A stretch of 64,000 nt of DNA from Hippasteria phrygiana (GCA_037893225.1 JAZGUH010000143.1:1860001-1924000), one strand, 5' to 3'; shown: positions 33,401 to 42,620, counted from the stretch's first letter. Made by a program: numbers and translations. Notes: generated by a model from the letters alone, not told the origin.

Positions 33401-34696
33401 ACCGACAAGAAGCAACCGAACCAATTCTTGGTTTATGGCTGTTTGTGACCGCCAAAACGCACCCCAGGCGGTATTTGCAATAAGGTCTATGGCTTGTAAC
33501 TTGTGTGTCAGCTTAAATGTAGTGTACACGATTTGTAATCCTCCAAAATGTTGTTTACAGAATTATTATGAAATACCTTACTGGACTGTTTAATAGCAGT
33601 CTCAATCATTCCGATAAATGATGGCACTTAAAAATAACAATTTTTTGTTAATACTTTCCTCTATTGACCAAATGTAGTTAGTCCACCTTGTGTATAAAAT
33701 GGGTTAACAATCCGAAAACGGGCGCAAGGTTGCAAATTTTACATGCATACGTGTGCGTGGTCGTGCGCGCAGTGTAGCAAAGCGATGGGTTGTAACCAAT
33801 CGGCTCAGCCTAGTTATGTGACCAATTGAAAACGATCCCGTTTACAAAAATTGGGCTTATTTTACAAGAGGGCGCTATAACAAATCCAGTTAACTGCAGC
33901 CCGACGGTTGAAGAAAATGCTGTTTTTCTCTTGTTTTTTTCCGCCATCCAAGAACACAAAACTTTGAACAGGTCAGTGAAACGATATTTCCTGTAAAATA
34001 CTAACCCCCAAATCCGCCCATTTCTGAAAATTGCAACAATGACCAATCATGTACACTACATTTAATATGATTTCTTTCTATTGATAAAATGACAGGGCGC
34101 CGTCTTATCTAGTCTCACTCCCACCACTCCCAGTAACTAGGACCTTACTGATCGCTTTTTTAACATCTGGACATGATCTGGCGATAGATCGCCAGATCAT
34201 GTCCAGATGTTAAAAAATCGATAAGTATATTCTCATTTTGAGGGGATGACATTGACAAGCTGCATGAATTACTACTCTGCATTTTGGTTGAGTGTTTGGT
34301 TGATATTTTCAGGGAAACAGAAGATATCAAGAATTAAAAAACCGACCCTTGCCAACCCAATACTCCAATAGGAGTGTTTCCAGCTCTAAATGTCGAATCT
34401 CACATGTCATGAGCCTAGAGCTGGAATTTTCAAGCTAGGACTAGGCGCCGTCTGTGTGTCTGTAAGACTGTCGGAAATAGACATCTTTTTGCATGCATTT
34501 GGATACGAACGAAACACACGTGTACCTCGTGTGGCCCGTAAACCGTTGCGAGAGCCTTGGTGTTTCCCTGTTCAATGTACGCTGATCCGTCGGCTTGCCT
34601 GAATACACCCATCCGACACTGGATTTTGCGAAGTTCATGCGGCCTTCGTCCGTCAACGCGAAATCCTTGATCGGAAAGTAGCTCAATTCCTGCCAT
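27127..34696 (-). CDS. EXOSC4: EXOSC4 (RRP41), exosome ring subunit, 3 exons
   Basis: Three phase-0 exons on the minus strand (34696-34526, 29764-29558, 27489-27127) give 246 residues plus stop; human EXOSC4 has 245. The protein is an RNase PH-fold subunit of the RNA exosome ring, pairing with EXOSC9 (RRP45), in nucleus and cytoplasm; in animals it is structural, not catalytic. Visible: LLSDQGFRVDGRRPHELRKI, MGVFRQADGSAYIEQGNTK, NCQYSMATFSTGERK, RSQIDIYVQVLQADGG, then the second RNase PH domain with VNAATLAVVDAGIPMRDYVC and CSAGFV. Splice sites: CACGAG|GTACAC, ATCCAG|GCTACA, GTACAG|GTCAGG and GTAACAG|GTTCTG. It is head to head with OPLAH. The short segment after GPHE, set by the exon 2 acceptor, is the least certain part. 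Confidence 0.96.
27759..27896. mobile_element. TTAA-target MITE, CCCCTTGA family, 138 bp
   Basis: TTAA (27755-27758), CCTCTTGAAGGCGG ... GTACTCAAGGGG, TTAA (27897-27900). Relatives are at 52323-52532, 30665-30869 and, as a right end only, about 51260-51365. It lies in EXOSC4 intron 2. Confidence 0.8.
27897..28080. repeat. second CCCCTTGA-family-related repeat, tail to tail
   Basis: Starting at the shared TTAA it reads GGGGTGCTGGTATGCCATAC and later AGGAATGCATGTATAGACG, CAGGTGGTCTTT, GCTATGGCC. The same order recurs at 28530-28816 plus 29417-29470, and inverted at 30665-30840. Confidence 0.6.
28096..28276. mobile_element. hAT-like MITE with 8-bp duplication, 181 bp
   Basis: The ends are GAAAAGAGTTCTATATCCGG and CCGGATATGGAACTCTTTAC. 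The exact 8-bp direct repeat CAGAAAAC flanks it (28088-28095, 28277-28284). The second copy is at 2703-2871. Confidence 0.88.
28588..28740. repeat. hairpin repeat with GGTCAAAAGGGAT arms
   Basis: ATAGATCTTATCGCAAATA ... GTCACAATGGTCAAAAGGG with GGAAGGAAAAAG folds back on CTTTTTCCTT ... CCTTTTGACCATTGTGAC ... ATTTGCGATA. Relatives are at 33140-33280 and a piece at about 30900-30950. Confidence 0.8.
28817..29416. mobile_element. hAT-like element, TAGGGGTGTGCAT ends, 600 bp
   Basis: TAGGGGTGTGCAT on the left and ATGCACACCCCTA on the right, flanked by the exact 8-bp repeat GAATGCGC (28809-28816, 29417-29424). It interrupts an older repeat whose two halves rejoin cleanly when the element is removed. 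The interior near the ends is rich in GGGTACC/GGTACCC. No coding capacity. Confidence 0.93.
29558..29764 (-). CDS. EXOSC4: EXOSC4 coding exon 2
   Basis: 69 codons. The acceptor ATTCATCCAG gives ATGGRVRAQHD, then the conserved NCQYSMATFSTGERKKRP and FEAAIMTQLYPRSQIDIYVQ. A second AG seven bases later (CTACAG) would shift the frame, so the first is chosen. The donor is GTACAG|GTCAGG. Confidence 0.93.
29790..30450. repeat. CGCTATACCGAAC motif cluster in EXOSC4 intron 1
   Basis: Words such as CACCGCTATACCGAACATTC, GGCTAAACCGAACACC, ATCGCTATACCGAATG and ATCCCGAATGACC recur over about 600 bases. This resembles the subterminal repeats of a decayed DNA transposon. Ends not resolved. Confidence 0.45.
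30665..30869. mobile_element. TTAA-target MITE, CCCCTTGA family, 205 bp
   Basis: TTAA (30661-30664), CCCCTTGAACCCGG ... GTACGCAAGGGT, TTAA (30870-30873). The interior includes GTGCAGCCAAGCATAAAG and CGTGTATAGACGTCAACCGG, shared with the copies near 27.9 and 52.4 kb. Confidence 0.8.
31137..31420 (-). mobile_element. tRNA-derived SINE, copy 1
   Basis: The tRNA-like head is at 31290-31362 on the minus strand, with a B box GGTTCGAATCCC and A box TAGCTTGGTTGG. It shares its 5' leader (CCCGAACAAAGATACTGACA) and 3' tail (CTGCCAGTTTCTTTGTTCAC) with the next copy. The acceptor stem does not pair well, so it is not a functional tRNA. Confidence 0.75.
31536..31735 (-). mobile_element. tRNA-derived SINE, copy 2 (tRNA-like head 31619-31690)
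   Basis: The minus-strand head folds to a near-cloverleaf: GGCAAGA/TCCTGCC with one mismatch, D arm GCTC/GAGC, anticodon loop ATGGTAA (anticodon GGT, Thr-like) and T loop TTCGAAT. Leader and tail match copy 1, and the tail also occurs at 6891-7015. Confidence 0.75.
32071..32870 (+). repeat. five spaced GGTGTCCCA-type words
   Basis: GGTGTCCC or a close form followed by a TGTTACAT-like word occurs near 32074, 32294, 32501, 32671 and 32851, at spacings of about 170-220 bases, in otherwise AT-rich DNA of EXOSC4 intron 1. It may be the trace of an old tandem repeat. Confidence 0.45.
33140..33285. repeat. hairpin repeat, relative of 28588-28740
   Basis: CACAAGGGATTGTGGGAAGG with AAAAAG folds back on CTTTTTCCTTCCCACAATCC with CTTTTGACCATTGTGAC. 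The flanking GGTGCGTTTTGGCGGTCA (33275-33293) recurs inverted at 33445-33465, which suggests a larger host repeat. Confidence 0.75.
33517..34061 (+). mobile_element. TTAA-target MITE, family A, 545 bp
   Basis: TTAA (33513-33516), ATGTAGTGTACACGATTTGT ... ACCAATCATGTACACTACAT, TTAA (34062-34065). The central part differs from 26051-26479. It lies in EXOSC4 intron 1. Confidence 0.85.
34127..34217. repeat. half of the AGTCCCAGTAACT MITE with hairpin
   Basis: The terminus CTCCCAGTAACTAGGACCTT is followed by a strong hairpin, AACATCTGGACATGATCTGG against CCAGATCATGTCCAGATGTT. The complete relative is 48589-48687; here the right terminus is missing. Confidence 0.75.
34220..34440. repeat. dispersed repeat, inverted match to 1790-1985
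   Basis: In reverse complement it shares AAAATTCCAGCTCTAGGCTC, ATGACATGTGAGATTC, AATATCAACCAAACACTCA and TTCATGCAGCTTGTCA with 1790-1985. It ends about 85 bases from the 3' side of EXOSC4 exon 1. Confidence 0.75.
34526..34696 (-). CDS. EXOSC4: EXOSC4 coding exon 1
   Basis: 57 codons from MAGIELLSDQGF to TVYGPHE, ending at a CACGAG|GTACAC donor in phase 0, the same exon end as in vertebrates as I recall. Only about 105 bases separate the start codon from the edge of the transposon composite at 34801. Confidence 0.95.
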
Positions 34697-35189
34697 TTTA
34701 ATTTTGCGATGTATTTAGCCCCCTGTAGTCAGATCCCCAATCTCATCTCTCTTTTAAAATCATTCCTTTTGATATTGGATTAAGACAAGACTGGATAGAA
34801 CCTGGCAGAAGCTAGCCTGCGATTCAGCCCACGATTCGCAATAGGGACCGCGATTCGGCCGATCAACAGCCGTATATTGAAAAGTAGAATCCATGCGACA
34901 AAAGGATTTCTTTAAAAAGAATGAAATCACTGGATTCAGGCAACGAATTTTTAAATAGCAAAGCTGTACATAATTATGCTTAACAATGTTTTATGGGTCT
35001 TTTTTTAATGAAAAAATTAGTCATTTCGCGAGGGCCCATTTCAAAGGGTTCTCTACATCAATTCCTTTCGGTTCGTCAGCACAATAGCCTGTTTGAAAGA
35101 AAGTGTACCGCACATGTTTTGAAAAATTCATTTTTTCTTTCATATTTATAATTGCCACCTACCTGGGCATTTCACACGAAACTCCGAAT

Positions 35190-37083
35190 ACCGCATTTCC
35201 AAATATTCTTGAAAATGGTCCGTTTTTAAAAGCGGCCTATTGGAACAGACGCCATTCTTTGAATAAGCCCTTGCTGGAAATACGTGTGTACAGGAAGGTT
35301 TACACTTTCTCTCAAAGACGGCATTTCACACGAAACTGCGAATACCGCATTTCCAGATATTCATGAAAACGGTGCTTCTTTAAACGGCTAGCAGACCCCA
35401 TTCTTGGAATAAGCCCTTGTTGAAATTAATTGTGCCCGGGAATAGGGTTGCAAAGGGGTGGAAAGTTTCCGGGAATTTTGGAAAGTTACCCGGAAAGTTT
35501 CCGGGAATTTTGAAGGGCCCGGGAATATTGATAATCATTGGGAATTTTCAATTATTGGCATTTATTATGTTAAATTTTTTATATTTTTGTATATTTAATC
35601 ATCCAGAAAGCAAATTAAAACAATATTTAATCTTTTCCCCAATTATAAGTGATATTTACAATTAGATAAGTGCTATCAATTAAGAATAGGGCTTGTTTCT
35701 ATGTTCTTATCACAGATCTTTTTCAGTCAGTATTGAAAAGGAATGACAAAGATTTATTCATAATGCCGGATTTCCCAAGTCCAGCATCTTTCATATTTTG
35801 GGATTTCCAAGTTCAGCATCTTCATTTTCGTAAATCATTTGTTAAATGCTTATTCAATTGATACTAACATACTATACTTAAATGCTGTAAAATTGATGTT
35901 TTAACTGAATCAGTGATTATTTGTATTTTAATTTTCAAAAGTCTAAGAATGTTGCAAACATGTACATACATAATAGTACTGTTGAACAGGCAACGTCGAC
36001 TCATGCAAGGAATAAGCCCTTGCTGAAATTAAGTGTGCCCAGGAAGGTTGCATTTAGGAATATGAAAGAAAAATATGAATTTTTCAAAACATTGGCGGTA
36101 CACTTTCTCTCAAGACGGCATTTCACACGAAACTCTGAATACCGCATTTCCAAATATTCTTGAAAAGAATCCGTCTTTAATTAAGCGGCGAATTGGAGTA
36201 GAACCCATTCTTGGAATAGGCCCTTGCTGAATTAGGCCTAAGTGTGCCCAGGAAGGTGGCATGACAGAAATGAATTTTCAAAACATGTGCGGTACACTTT
36301 CTCTCAAAGACGGCATTTTACACGAAACTCTGAATACCGCATTTCCAAATATTCTTGAAAATGGTCCGTCTTGAAAAGCGGTCAATTGGAACAGATGCCA
36401 TTCTTGGAATAAGCCCTTGCTGAAATTAAATGTGTCCAGGAATGTGATAATTATGAATATGAAATAAAAAGATGAATTTTTCAAAACATATTCGGTACAC
36501 TTTCTCTCAAAGACGGCATTTTATACGAAACTCCGAATACCGCATTTCCAAATATTCTTGAAAATGGTCGGTCTTGAAAAGCGGTCAATTGGAACAGATG
36601 CCATTCTTGGAATAAGCCCTTGCTGAAATTAAAGGTGTCCAGGAATGTGGTAATTATGAATATGAAATAGAAATATGAATTTTTCAAAACATATCCGGTA
36701 CACTTTCTCTCAAAGACGGCATTTTATACGAAACTTCGAATACCGCATTTCCAAATATTCTTGAAAATGGTCCGTGTTGAAAAGCGGTCAATTGGAACAG
36801 ATGCCATTCTTGGAATAAGCCCTTGCTGAAATTAAATGTGTACAGGAAGGTGGTAATTATTAATATGAAAGAAAAAGATAAATTTTTCAAAACATATGCG
36901 GTACACTTTCTCTCAAAGACGGCATTTCACACGAAACTCCGAAAACCGCATTTCCAAATATTCTTGAAAATGGTCCGTTTTTAAAAGCGGCCTATTGATA
37001 AGCCCTTGCTGGAAATAAGTGTGCCGGGAAGGTTTCAATTGGAAATCTGAAAGACAAATATGAATTTTTCAAAACATACGCTT
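35190..37083 (+). repeat. tandem array, about 203-bp unit
   Basis: Each unit includes GGTACACTTTCTCTCAAAGA, CGGCATTTCACACGAAACTC, CGAATACCGCATTTCC and ATTCTTGGAATAAGCCCTTG. Units starting near 36278, 36481 and 36684 are spaced exactly 203 bases and are nearly identical. Older units flank them. The short open frames in the units are a consequence of the period and not evidence of a gene. Confidence 0.88.
35434..36009. mobile_element. insertion within the tandem array, TAGGGTTGCAAA end
   Basis: TAGGGTTGCAAA at 35444 followed by GTTTCCGGGAATTTTGG repeats looks like the end of a hAT-type element. A matching opposite-facing end (GGGAATTTTGCAACCCTA) is at about 47321-47338. The right boundary here is not clear; the array resumes at AATAAGCCCTTGCTG at 36010. 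Confidence 0.5.
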
Positions 37084-37215
37084 ATACTCACTCTAAAGGG
37101 ATGTTTAAGGCCAGTTTCCTGAAACATTGTACTACATTTATCTTGTGTACAATGCATGTGATTCTGAAGTACATTGTGTGTGTAATATGTACTACCTGCA
37201 TGTATGATACAGTAT

Positions 37216-37554
37216 TGTAGCGTGTCGATTGGGCTTTGATCGGAACACAATCAGTGACAACTCAGGCAATTATATTTCTGTTAGAACCTCGCTTTATTCA
37301 CAATTTACGGTACAGAACAAAACACACTTCTTTGCATAGCAAGCTCCAAACATGTGACTGACTGACGCTATATAGCAACAACAACAAGATGGCTGCCGAG
37401 CCGGGTTGACCAGTCTGTTTTCCAGGGTTCTTAGTTCGCACCGTGAAAGGTGTAGAGCGCCCTCTGTTGTTAGCCGGCCCACTTCACAGGGGCTCCAGTC
37501 CGCACCATGGAAGGTGTAGAGCGCCCTCCGTTGCTAGCCGGTCCAAACGCTACA
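37216..37554 (-). repeat. gypsy 3' LTR
   Basis: 339 bp, TGTAGCG ... CGCTACA, nearly identical to the other LTR (differences such as ACTGACTGACG against ACTTACTGACG), so the insertion is fairly young. It contains two copies of AGGTGTAGAGCGCCCTCYGT. Confidence 0.92.
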
Positions 37555-37583
37555 CCGCCCCCTCCGAGGACTCTTATTTGCCC

Positions 37584-38198
37584 TCAAATAAGTTCGGGGA
37601 AGGCGGCTAGATGTGGTTCCTCCATGCTCTTAGCCGCATCCAGGGGTGGATGTTGTCCAGCGGGAACCGTCTGGGAAGGTAATACACGCCCCAGTGGGGG
37701 CATGCTGTCCCGCCTCCGGTGGCGTTTGGCTGAAGGTGCCCTCGACGGCGCCGGCCGTGGGCGGCAAGTCCCAGCTGTGGACTTGGTCTTCTGCATGGCG
37801 CCGGTCCAACGTCTTTTTCGGCCGCTAGACTGGCCAGCTTCGGGTTGAGGGTGGTCTGGACGGGAAGTGGTGGTGCGAGGCCGCTCCGGTTGGCAGCTGG
37901 CCTCGGTTGTCGGTTTAGTCGCTGGTCGGTGAGTGGCACGAGGCCGCTCCGAGCGGCAGCTAGCCTCGGCTGCAGCCTTCGTCGCCGGCCGGGGAGTGGT
38001 GCGAGGCCGCTCCGATTGGCAGCTGGCCTCGGCTGCAGGGTTGGTCGCTGGTTGCTGAGTGGCGCGAGGCCGCTCCGAGTGATAGCTGGCTTCGCCCCCG
38101 ACGGGATGGCACTCCATTCCTTCTGCAGTGGTGTCCATGAGCTCGAGTTCTTCGTCGCTGGCAGATAACTCGAGCTCATCCTGCAGCACGGACCCCAC
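37584..38198 (-). pseudogene. gypsy extra ORF, acidic region plus 21-residue repeats
   Basis: About 204 codons, open but without an ATG. It starts with an acidic stretch (LELSASDEELELMDTTAEG), then about four 21-residue tandem repeats around 38100-37850 with the core EASCQSERPRTT, then a Lys/Arg-rich region (GRKRRW, AKRHRRRD). It overlaps the end of the zinc-finger frame in a different phase at a run of four G, so a single-base change may have split one longer protein. No similarity to a known env or accessory protein is recognised. Confidence 0.6.
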
Positions 38199-38878
38199 TA
38201 TAGCTGGACCCCACTGCAGACGCGCTCGTGTTTAGCCCGGATATCGGACCGGTAGAAGGCCTGTCCACAGCCCTTTCCGCATTGGTAGGGCTTAGTTGGG
38301 TGCGTCTTCTCGCAGGAGGTCCGTCGATGACGTCGAAGGTTGGTCTTCCTTGTGAAGGTCCTCCCGCACTGTTCGCAGCGTACCTCGTCCATCCTGCAAG
38401 GGGAAGAAGAAGAAAGGTTATTTAGTTGGTGGCAATATCTGTCGGGCTTAACCACGGGCCGGCCATGGCTTGTTTTCTGTACGGGCTCAGCAGCAACCTC
38501 CGTTGGTTCAGGGTCTTTCACCCTAACGCGTTTCCATCTGGGTACCTCCACCCGCGGTGGACCAGCAGGTTCTACGTTCCCCCTAGTTGACGACTCTCCC
38601 CTATCCAGGGGTTGAGGTTCAACGGTTTTAGCTCCGGGCACAGCTTTGGTCCACCAGTCCGCCTGCACTTCCCCGAGGTAGGGCTTGAGACGGTTGTAGT
38701 GCACCACCTTCGGTTTGGATCTAGGCGACTTCTGGATTCTGTAGGTCACATCATAAATCTTGTTGAGCGCGATGAAGGGCCCGTCCCACCAGCACTGCAG
38801 CTTGGGAGCTCGTCCCAGCTTCCTTTGGGGGGTGTACAACCAGACCGGACTTCCTGGCTCGTAACCACTTCCGTGCAA
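38198..38878 (-). pseudogene. gypsy integrase C-terminus followed by two zinc fingers
   Basis: 226 codons. Residues 1-75 are the integrase C-terminal module with the GPF motif at 33-35 (WDGPFIALNKIYDVTYRIQ) and KVVHYNRLKPY. A linker ends GRPVVKPDRY, a usual pol ending. Residues 163-226 hold C168-X2-C171-X12-H184-X4-C189 and C200-X3-C204-X12-H217-X3-C221, two C2HC-like fingers. Between the parts, just before MDEVRCEQC, the minus strand reads CTTTCTTCTTCTTCC then CCTTGCAG, a near-ideal splice acceptor, so the fingers may belong to a separately spliced ORF. Confidence 0.75.
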
Positions 38879-39065
38879 CCTGCGGTTATAACACTTCTGC
38901 TGGTGCAGCTGACTCGTTCTGAGGTGGCCTCTAGCAAAGGCCCCTCATTTTCTCCTTCAGCTCCTGAGCATAATCGTGTAGGTCCACGGGACCATCGGTG
39001 TCCTCCTCGGAGGCTCCAACTACCAAGTCCAAGGGTAGACCGATCTCCCTGCCAAGCATTAGCAT

Positions 39066-41306
39066 CAGTGTTGGAGGTCTCGAGACCGGCCTCGGCCTCG
39101 AGGCCGGCCTCGAGGCCGATTTTTATGGCCTCGGTCTCGGCCTTGGCCTCGGAGTGCAAGGCCTCGGCCTCGGCCTCGGCCTCGGAGCCTTCCGGACTCG
39201 AAGATCTGGTCGAGGCCGGCTCGAGGCCGCCCACTTTGACCAATTTTCCCACCAATTCAGATGTGTTTTCTGTTTCAATTAATTTAAATTGTTTACCGTC
39301 ATGAAACTTTCGAGAAGCTGCCACAGTGAGTTCCGTGAAACGAAATAAAGTTTCAAGCAGATACGCACGAATTAATGAACTGGTATTTGCATTATTGCAC
39401 CATGGAGCTATAGATAGCTCCCCGATTGCACGTACTACGTACGTACATTATATGTATTATCTTCTTGTAGAACCAGTCTACTCCCGGTAATAGACTACGT
39501 GTAGTTCCTGGTCCAGCACTTCACTCGCCCCATGAACTGCCACTATTGTGTTACACGTACTCAGGTAGCATCTAATATTTTTGTTAGATAATCTGTCTAC
39601 TCCCGCTATAGACTGGTTCCTGGTCCACCACTCGGCCCTGAACGAGTGAACGTTAAAGCGATAATCATAATGGCCGGCAGTGAAGTTGAGGGAACCAACC
39701 TGTTATTCACGCGTGCTCGCGCAACGCGAAGCCTGTCACATGTCTACTAGTCTATGTACCCATAACTGCATGCCCTTGCAAAGACTGTCCTCTCTGTTCC
39801 AGCTAGTCTTGGTTCAAAGACGTTACTATTGTACTTTTGTACTTTCGCAGTTGCAATGCACAGGCAGCGCGATCAGGTACAGTGTAGTTGCAATAGGCCG
39901 ACAGCGCGATAAGATTTTGGATCTGTAGTAAAGTCTTGGATAAGTTGGCATTTCGGGGGCGCGACCAGACTGTGGACTGTGATAATGATGGACGGTTATG
40001 CAATAGACCGATCCAGTGAGGTCGCCTGATGGTGTTCTGACCAATCACATTCGTGGTTTATGTCCGACATGCGTGCACGCGCATGTGACGCGCGCAGCTG
40101 CAGATCAATGGTCATGATGCTCGTCATGTCCTATGTATTTGCATGTAATGAATAATTTATGATAAGGCCCAAACTCGGTCACTGTTTGGATCCCTCGGAA
40201 AAGCGAGGGAGAATCATCGAAAAGTAAAGAAAAAGTTAAGAATTGCCTGCCAACTTATCCAAGACCCTTGTGGCAATCCAAAATCGTGCACGTTTGACAA
40301 ACACCGGCTGCGGATTCGGCTGCATTTTGTAAACTACGCATGCGTGAGGCCAGAACGCACGTACGAAGCCGGGATTTCGAGGACACAACGTTAGTGAATC
40401 TGGCGCGCGGGCGCTCCGAAATAACAACACAAGGGTCTTGGGCCCAAGACTATGTTCCAGCCAGCAGTGCTCCAGTGGAGCGCATTTTTAGCAGAGGAGG
40501 GATTATTATGAGGCCACACCGTGCAAAGCTATCCCAATAGATGCTGGAGACCCAATTATGTTCTTGAAATGCAATAAACATATCCTTTAAGGAACCTGCC
40601 ATTGACGTGACTTGAAAATAGAATAAACAATCCAACAATGAAGTTAGTGTACACGATTGGTAATCCTCTAATTTGTTTTTACTGAATTATTACGAAATAC
40701 CTTACTAGCCTGTAAGTTAATAGTAGTCTCAATCATCGTGTGAAATGATAGCACCAGGTGTGCTGTCGTTGTCAAGAAAAGTGAAAATTTATATTGTTTT
40801 CAATCGTTGGAAAACTGCCCTGTAGGCTTAAGTCAAGGCGCGCGTGGCTACCCGGACGAGTGGTGCGCCCCGGACATGCTGGCATTCGGGGCGCGTCACG
40901 TGTCCAGGCAGCCACGCGCGTCTTGTTGACTAAAGGCTATCATCCGCCCGACGGTTGAAAACGAGCGCCGTTTTTCTCTGTTTTTCTCGCCATCCAACAA
41001 CGCAAAACTTTGAACAGGTCAGTGGAACGATATTTCCTATAAAATACTAACCCCCCAAATCCGCCCATTTCTGAAAATTGCAACAATGACCAATCATACA
41101 CACTGCCTTTAACCTTGATTGAGTGGATTATTAGTTTATTACGTGTTTAGTAACCGGCCTCGGCCTCGGCCTCGGCCTCGGACGTTGTGGCCTCGGCCTC
41201 GGCCTTGGCCTCGGACGTTGTGGCCTCGGCCTCGGTCTCGGCCTCGGAGGTTGTGGCCTCGGTCTTGGCCTCGGCCTCGGAGGTTGTGGCCTTGACTACA
41301 ACACTG
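39066..41306 (+). mobile_element. hAT-like element, CAGTGTTG/GAGGCC family, 2241 bp
   Basis: The ends are CAGTGTTGGAGGTCTCGAG and GGCCTTGACTACAACACTG, with the exact 8-bp duplication ATTAGCAT (39058-39065, 41307-41314). It interrupts the integrase frame of the gypsy element, whose codons rejoin across it. Both ends carry dense GGCCTCGGCCTCGG repeats (39080-39230 and 41156-41295). The interior matches 57170-59925 inverted. A family A MITE (40642-41108) is nested inside. No transposase ORF is seen. Confidence 0.95.
40642..41108 (+). mobile_element. TTAA-target MITE, family A, nested
   Basis: GTTAGTGTACACGATTGG ... CCAATCATACACACTGCCT, followed by TTAA at 41109-41112. The corresponding place in the sister element (about 57330-57350, inverted) reads straight through a TTAA without the insert. 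Confidence 0.85.
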
Positions 41307-41991
41307 ATTAGCATGTTCGGCGTCATCTTCGTGCTCTCATGCTGGGCAGAACGGTAGGCCATCATCAGGTATGGCAAGTGCTCATCCCAGTCGTCCTGTT
41401 TCTCCCTGACAAAGACACTGAGCATGGTCTTGAGTGTGCGGTTGAACCGCTCCACCATACCATCAGACTGGGGGTGGAACGGCGTCGTACGCGTCTTGTG
41501 GACGCCCAACAATTGACAGACACTTTGAAACAGCGCTGCCTCAAACTCCCGCCCCTGGTCGGTGTGGATCTCAAGAGGAGCTCCGAATCGAGTGATGACC
41601 TGCTCGACCAGAACTCGGGCTACAGTCTTGGAGGTCTTGTCGGGGATGGCGAATGCCTCGACCCATTTGGTAAAGTAGTCGGCAACGACCATGATGCTCG
41701 TGTTGCCCAGCTTGGTACTTGGAAGTGGTCCGGTAATGTCGATGGCAATCCGTTCCATGGGGGCCCCCACCATGTATTGTTGGAGAGGAGCTCGCAATGG
41801 CTTGGGGGAGACTTCTTAGATCCACACTTGTGGCATTTTCTACACCACTCCTCGGCCTGGCGCTTCATTCCTCTCCAGTAGACAGGTGCTTGCCGGAGAT
41901 GGGCCACTGTTCTGGCTGTCCCGAGATGACCAGATGTTCTGTTGTCATGTGCTAGGCGCAGGACATCGGCAACCTTGGCCTTTGGAACCAC
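41300..41991 (-). pseudogene. gypsy integrase, zinc and catalytic core
   Basis: The upper frame (from 41991) carries the HHCC zinc module (AHDNRTSGHLG, CRKCHKC). A frameshift near 41820 leads to the core with D20 (AIDITGPL), D80 (IHTDQGREF) and E116 (SDGMVERFN), a complete DD35E triad. The frame then runs into the hAT insertion at 41306, and continues in MLGREIGLPLDLVVG at about 39060 on the far side. Confidence 0.9.
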
Positions 41992-42117
41992 GACCTTCCA
42001 GGCCGAGCTATGCCCCTCAACCTCTTCCCACCTGACCTTTAGAACCCCATCTACTAGCCCAAGTGTGTCCCACTTGCCCCACCAGAATTTAGTCCCCTCA
42101 TCCAGCGCCGAAACTCC

Positions 42118-42620
42118 CTTCTTTTTTCTTTTTTATTTACTTGACTTTATTTTCATCTCAAGGCAATAAAACAATGAGAGTATATACATACACATATAAA
42201 TTATTGAGTTATATAAACGTTACAACAGGAGTAATAAGTGAACATAAATGTATAGAAATATAAAATAAAATGCCAAGAGATGCAGGAGACCCACAAAAAG
42301 CAAAGCTTGTCGAGTGCGGGTACCCTGAACATAAACAACAACCTGAGAACTAACAGTGGAATTAACCAAATTAAACAAAAGCATAACATGTATTTAAACA
42401 AGCTTACAAAAAAAAAAAAAAAAAAGTATGAAAACATTAACGAACAAACATATCCGGGATTATATTTCTGAATCATGAGTCAGAATACTGATTCAAAAGA
42501 GATTGTTTAAAGTTAATTTTGAAAGTAAAAGTAGATAACGATTGTTTTAAAGAATTGTCAAGGGAGTTCCAGAATTTAGGCCCTTCAAATTTAACACTTT
42601 TCTTTGCGAGAGTGGTTCTT
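42118..42620 (-). mobile_element. LINE 3' fragment inside gypsy pol
   Basis: The minus-strand frame SVKFEGPKFWNSLDNSLKQS followed by FKINFKQSLLNQY is a typical end of a LINE reverse transcriptase ORF. A non-coding tail with an oligo-A/T run follows, ending near 42118. It separates the gypsy pol spacer (about 42680-42800) from the integrase. Confidence 0.65.

Noticed and set aside
36278..36890. Three tandem 68-codon open frames on the minus strand
   Set aside because: They repeat exactly every 203 bases with the satellite unit; there is no start context or domain to suggest a gene family.
35190..37083. Possible CRISPR-like regular array
   Set aside because: The 203-bp units have no unique spacers alternating with short repeats, and the DNA is animal.
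38612..39324. Open frames rich in Glu-Ala or Leu-Gly repeats on both strands
   Set aside because: Translations of the GGCCTCGG minisatellite of the hAT-like element and of gypsy sequence in the wrong frame.
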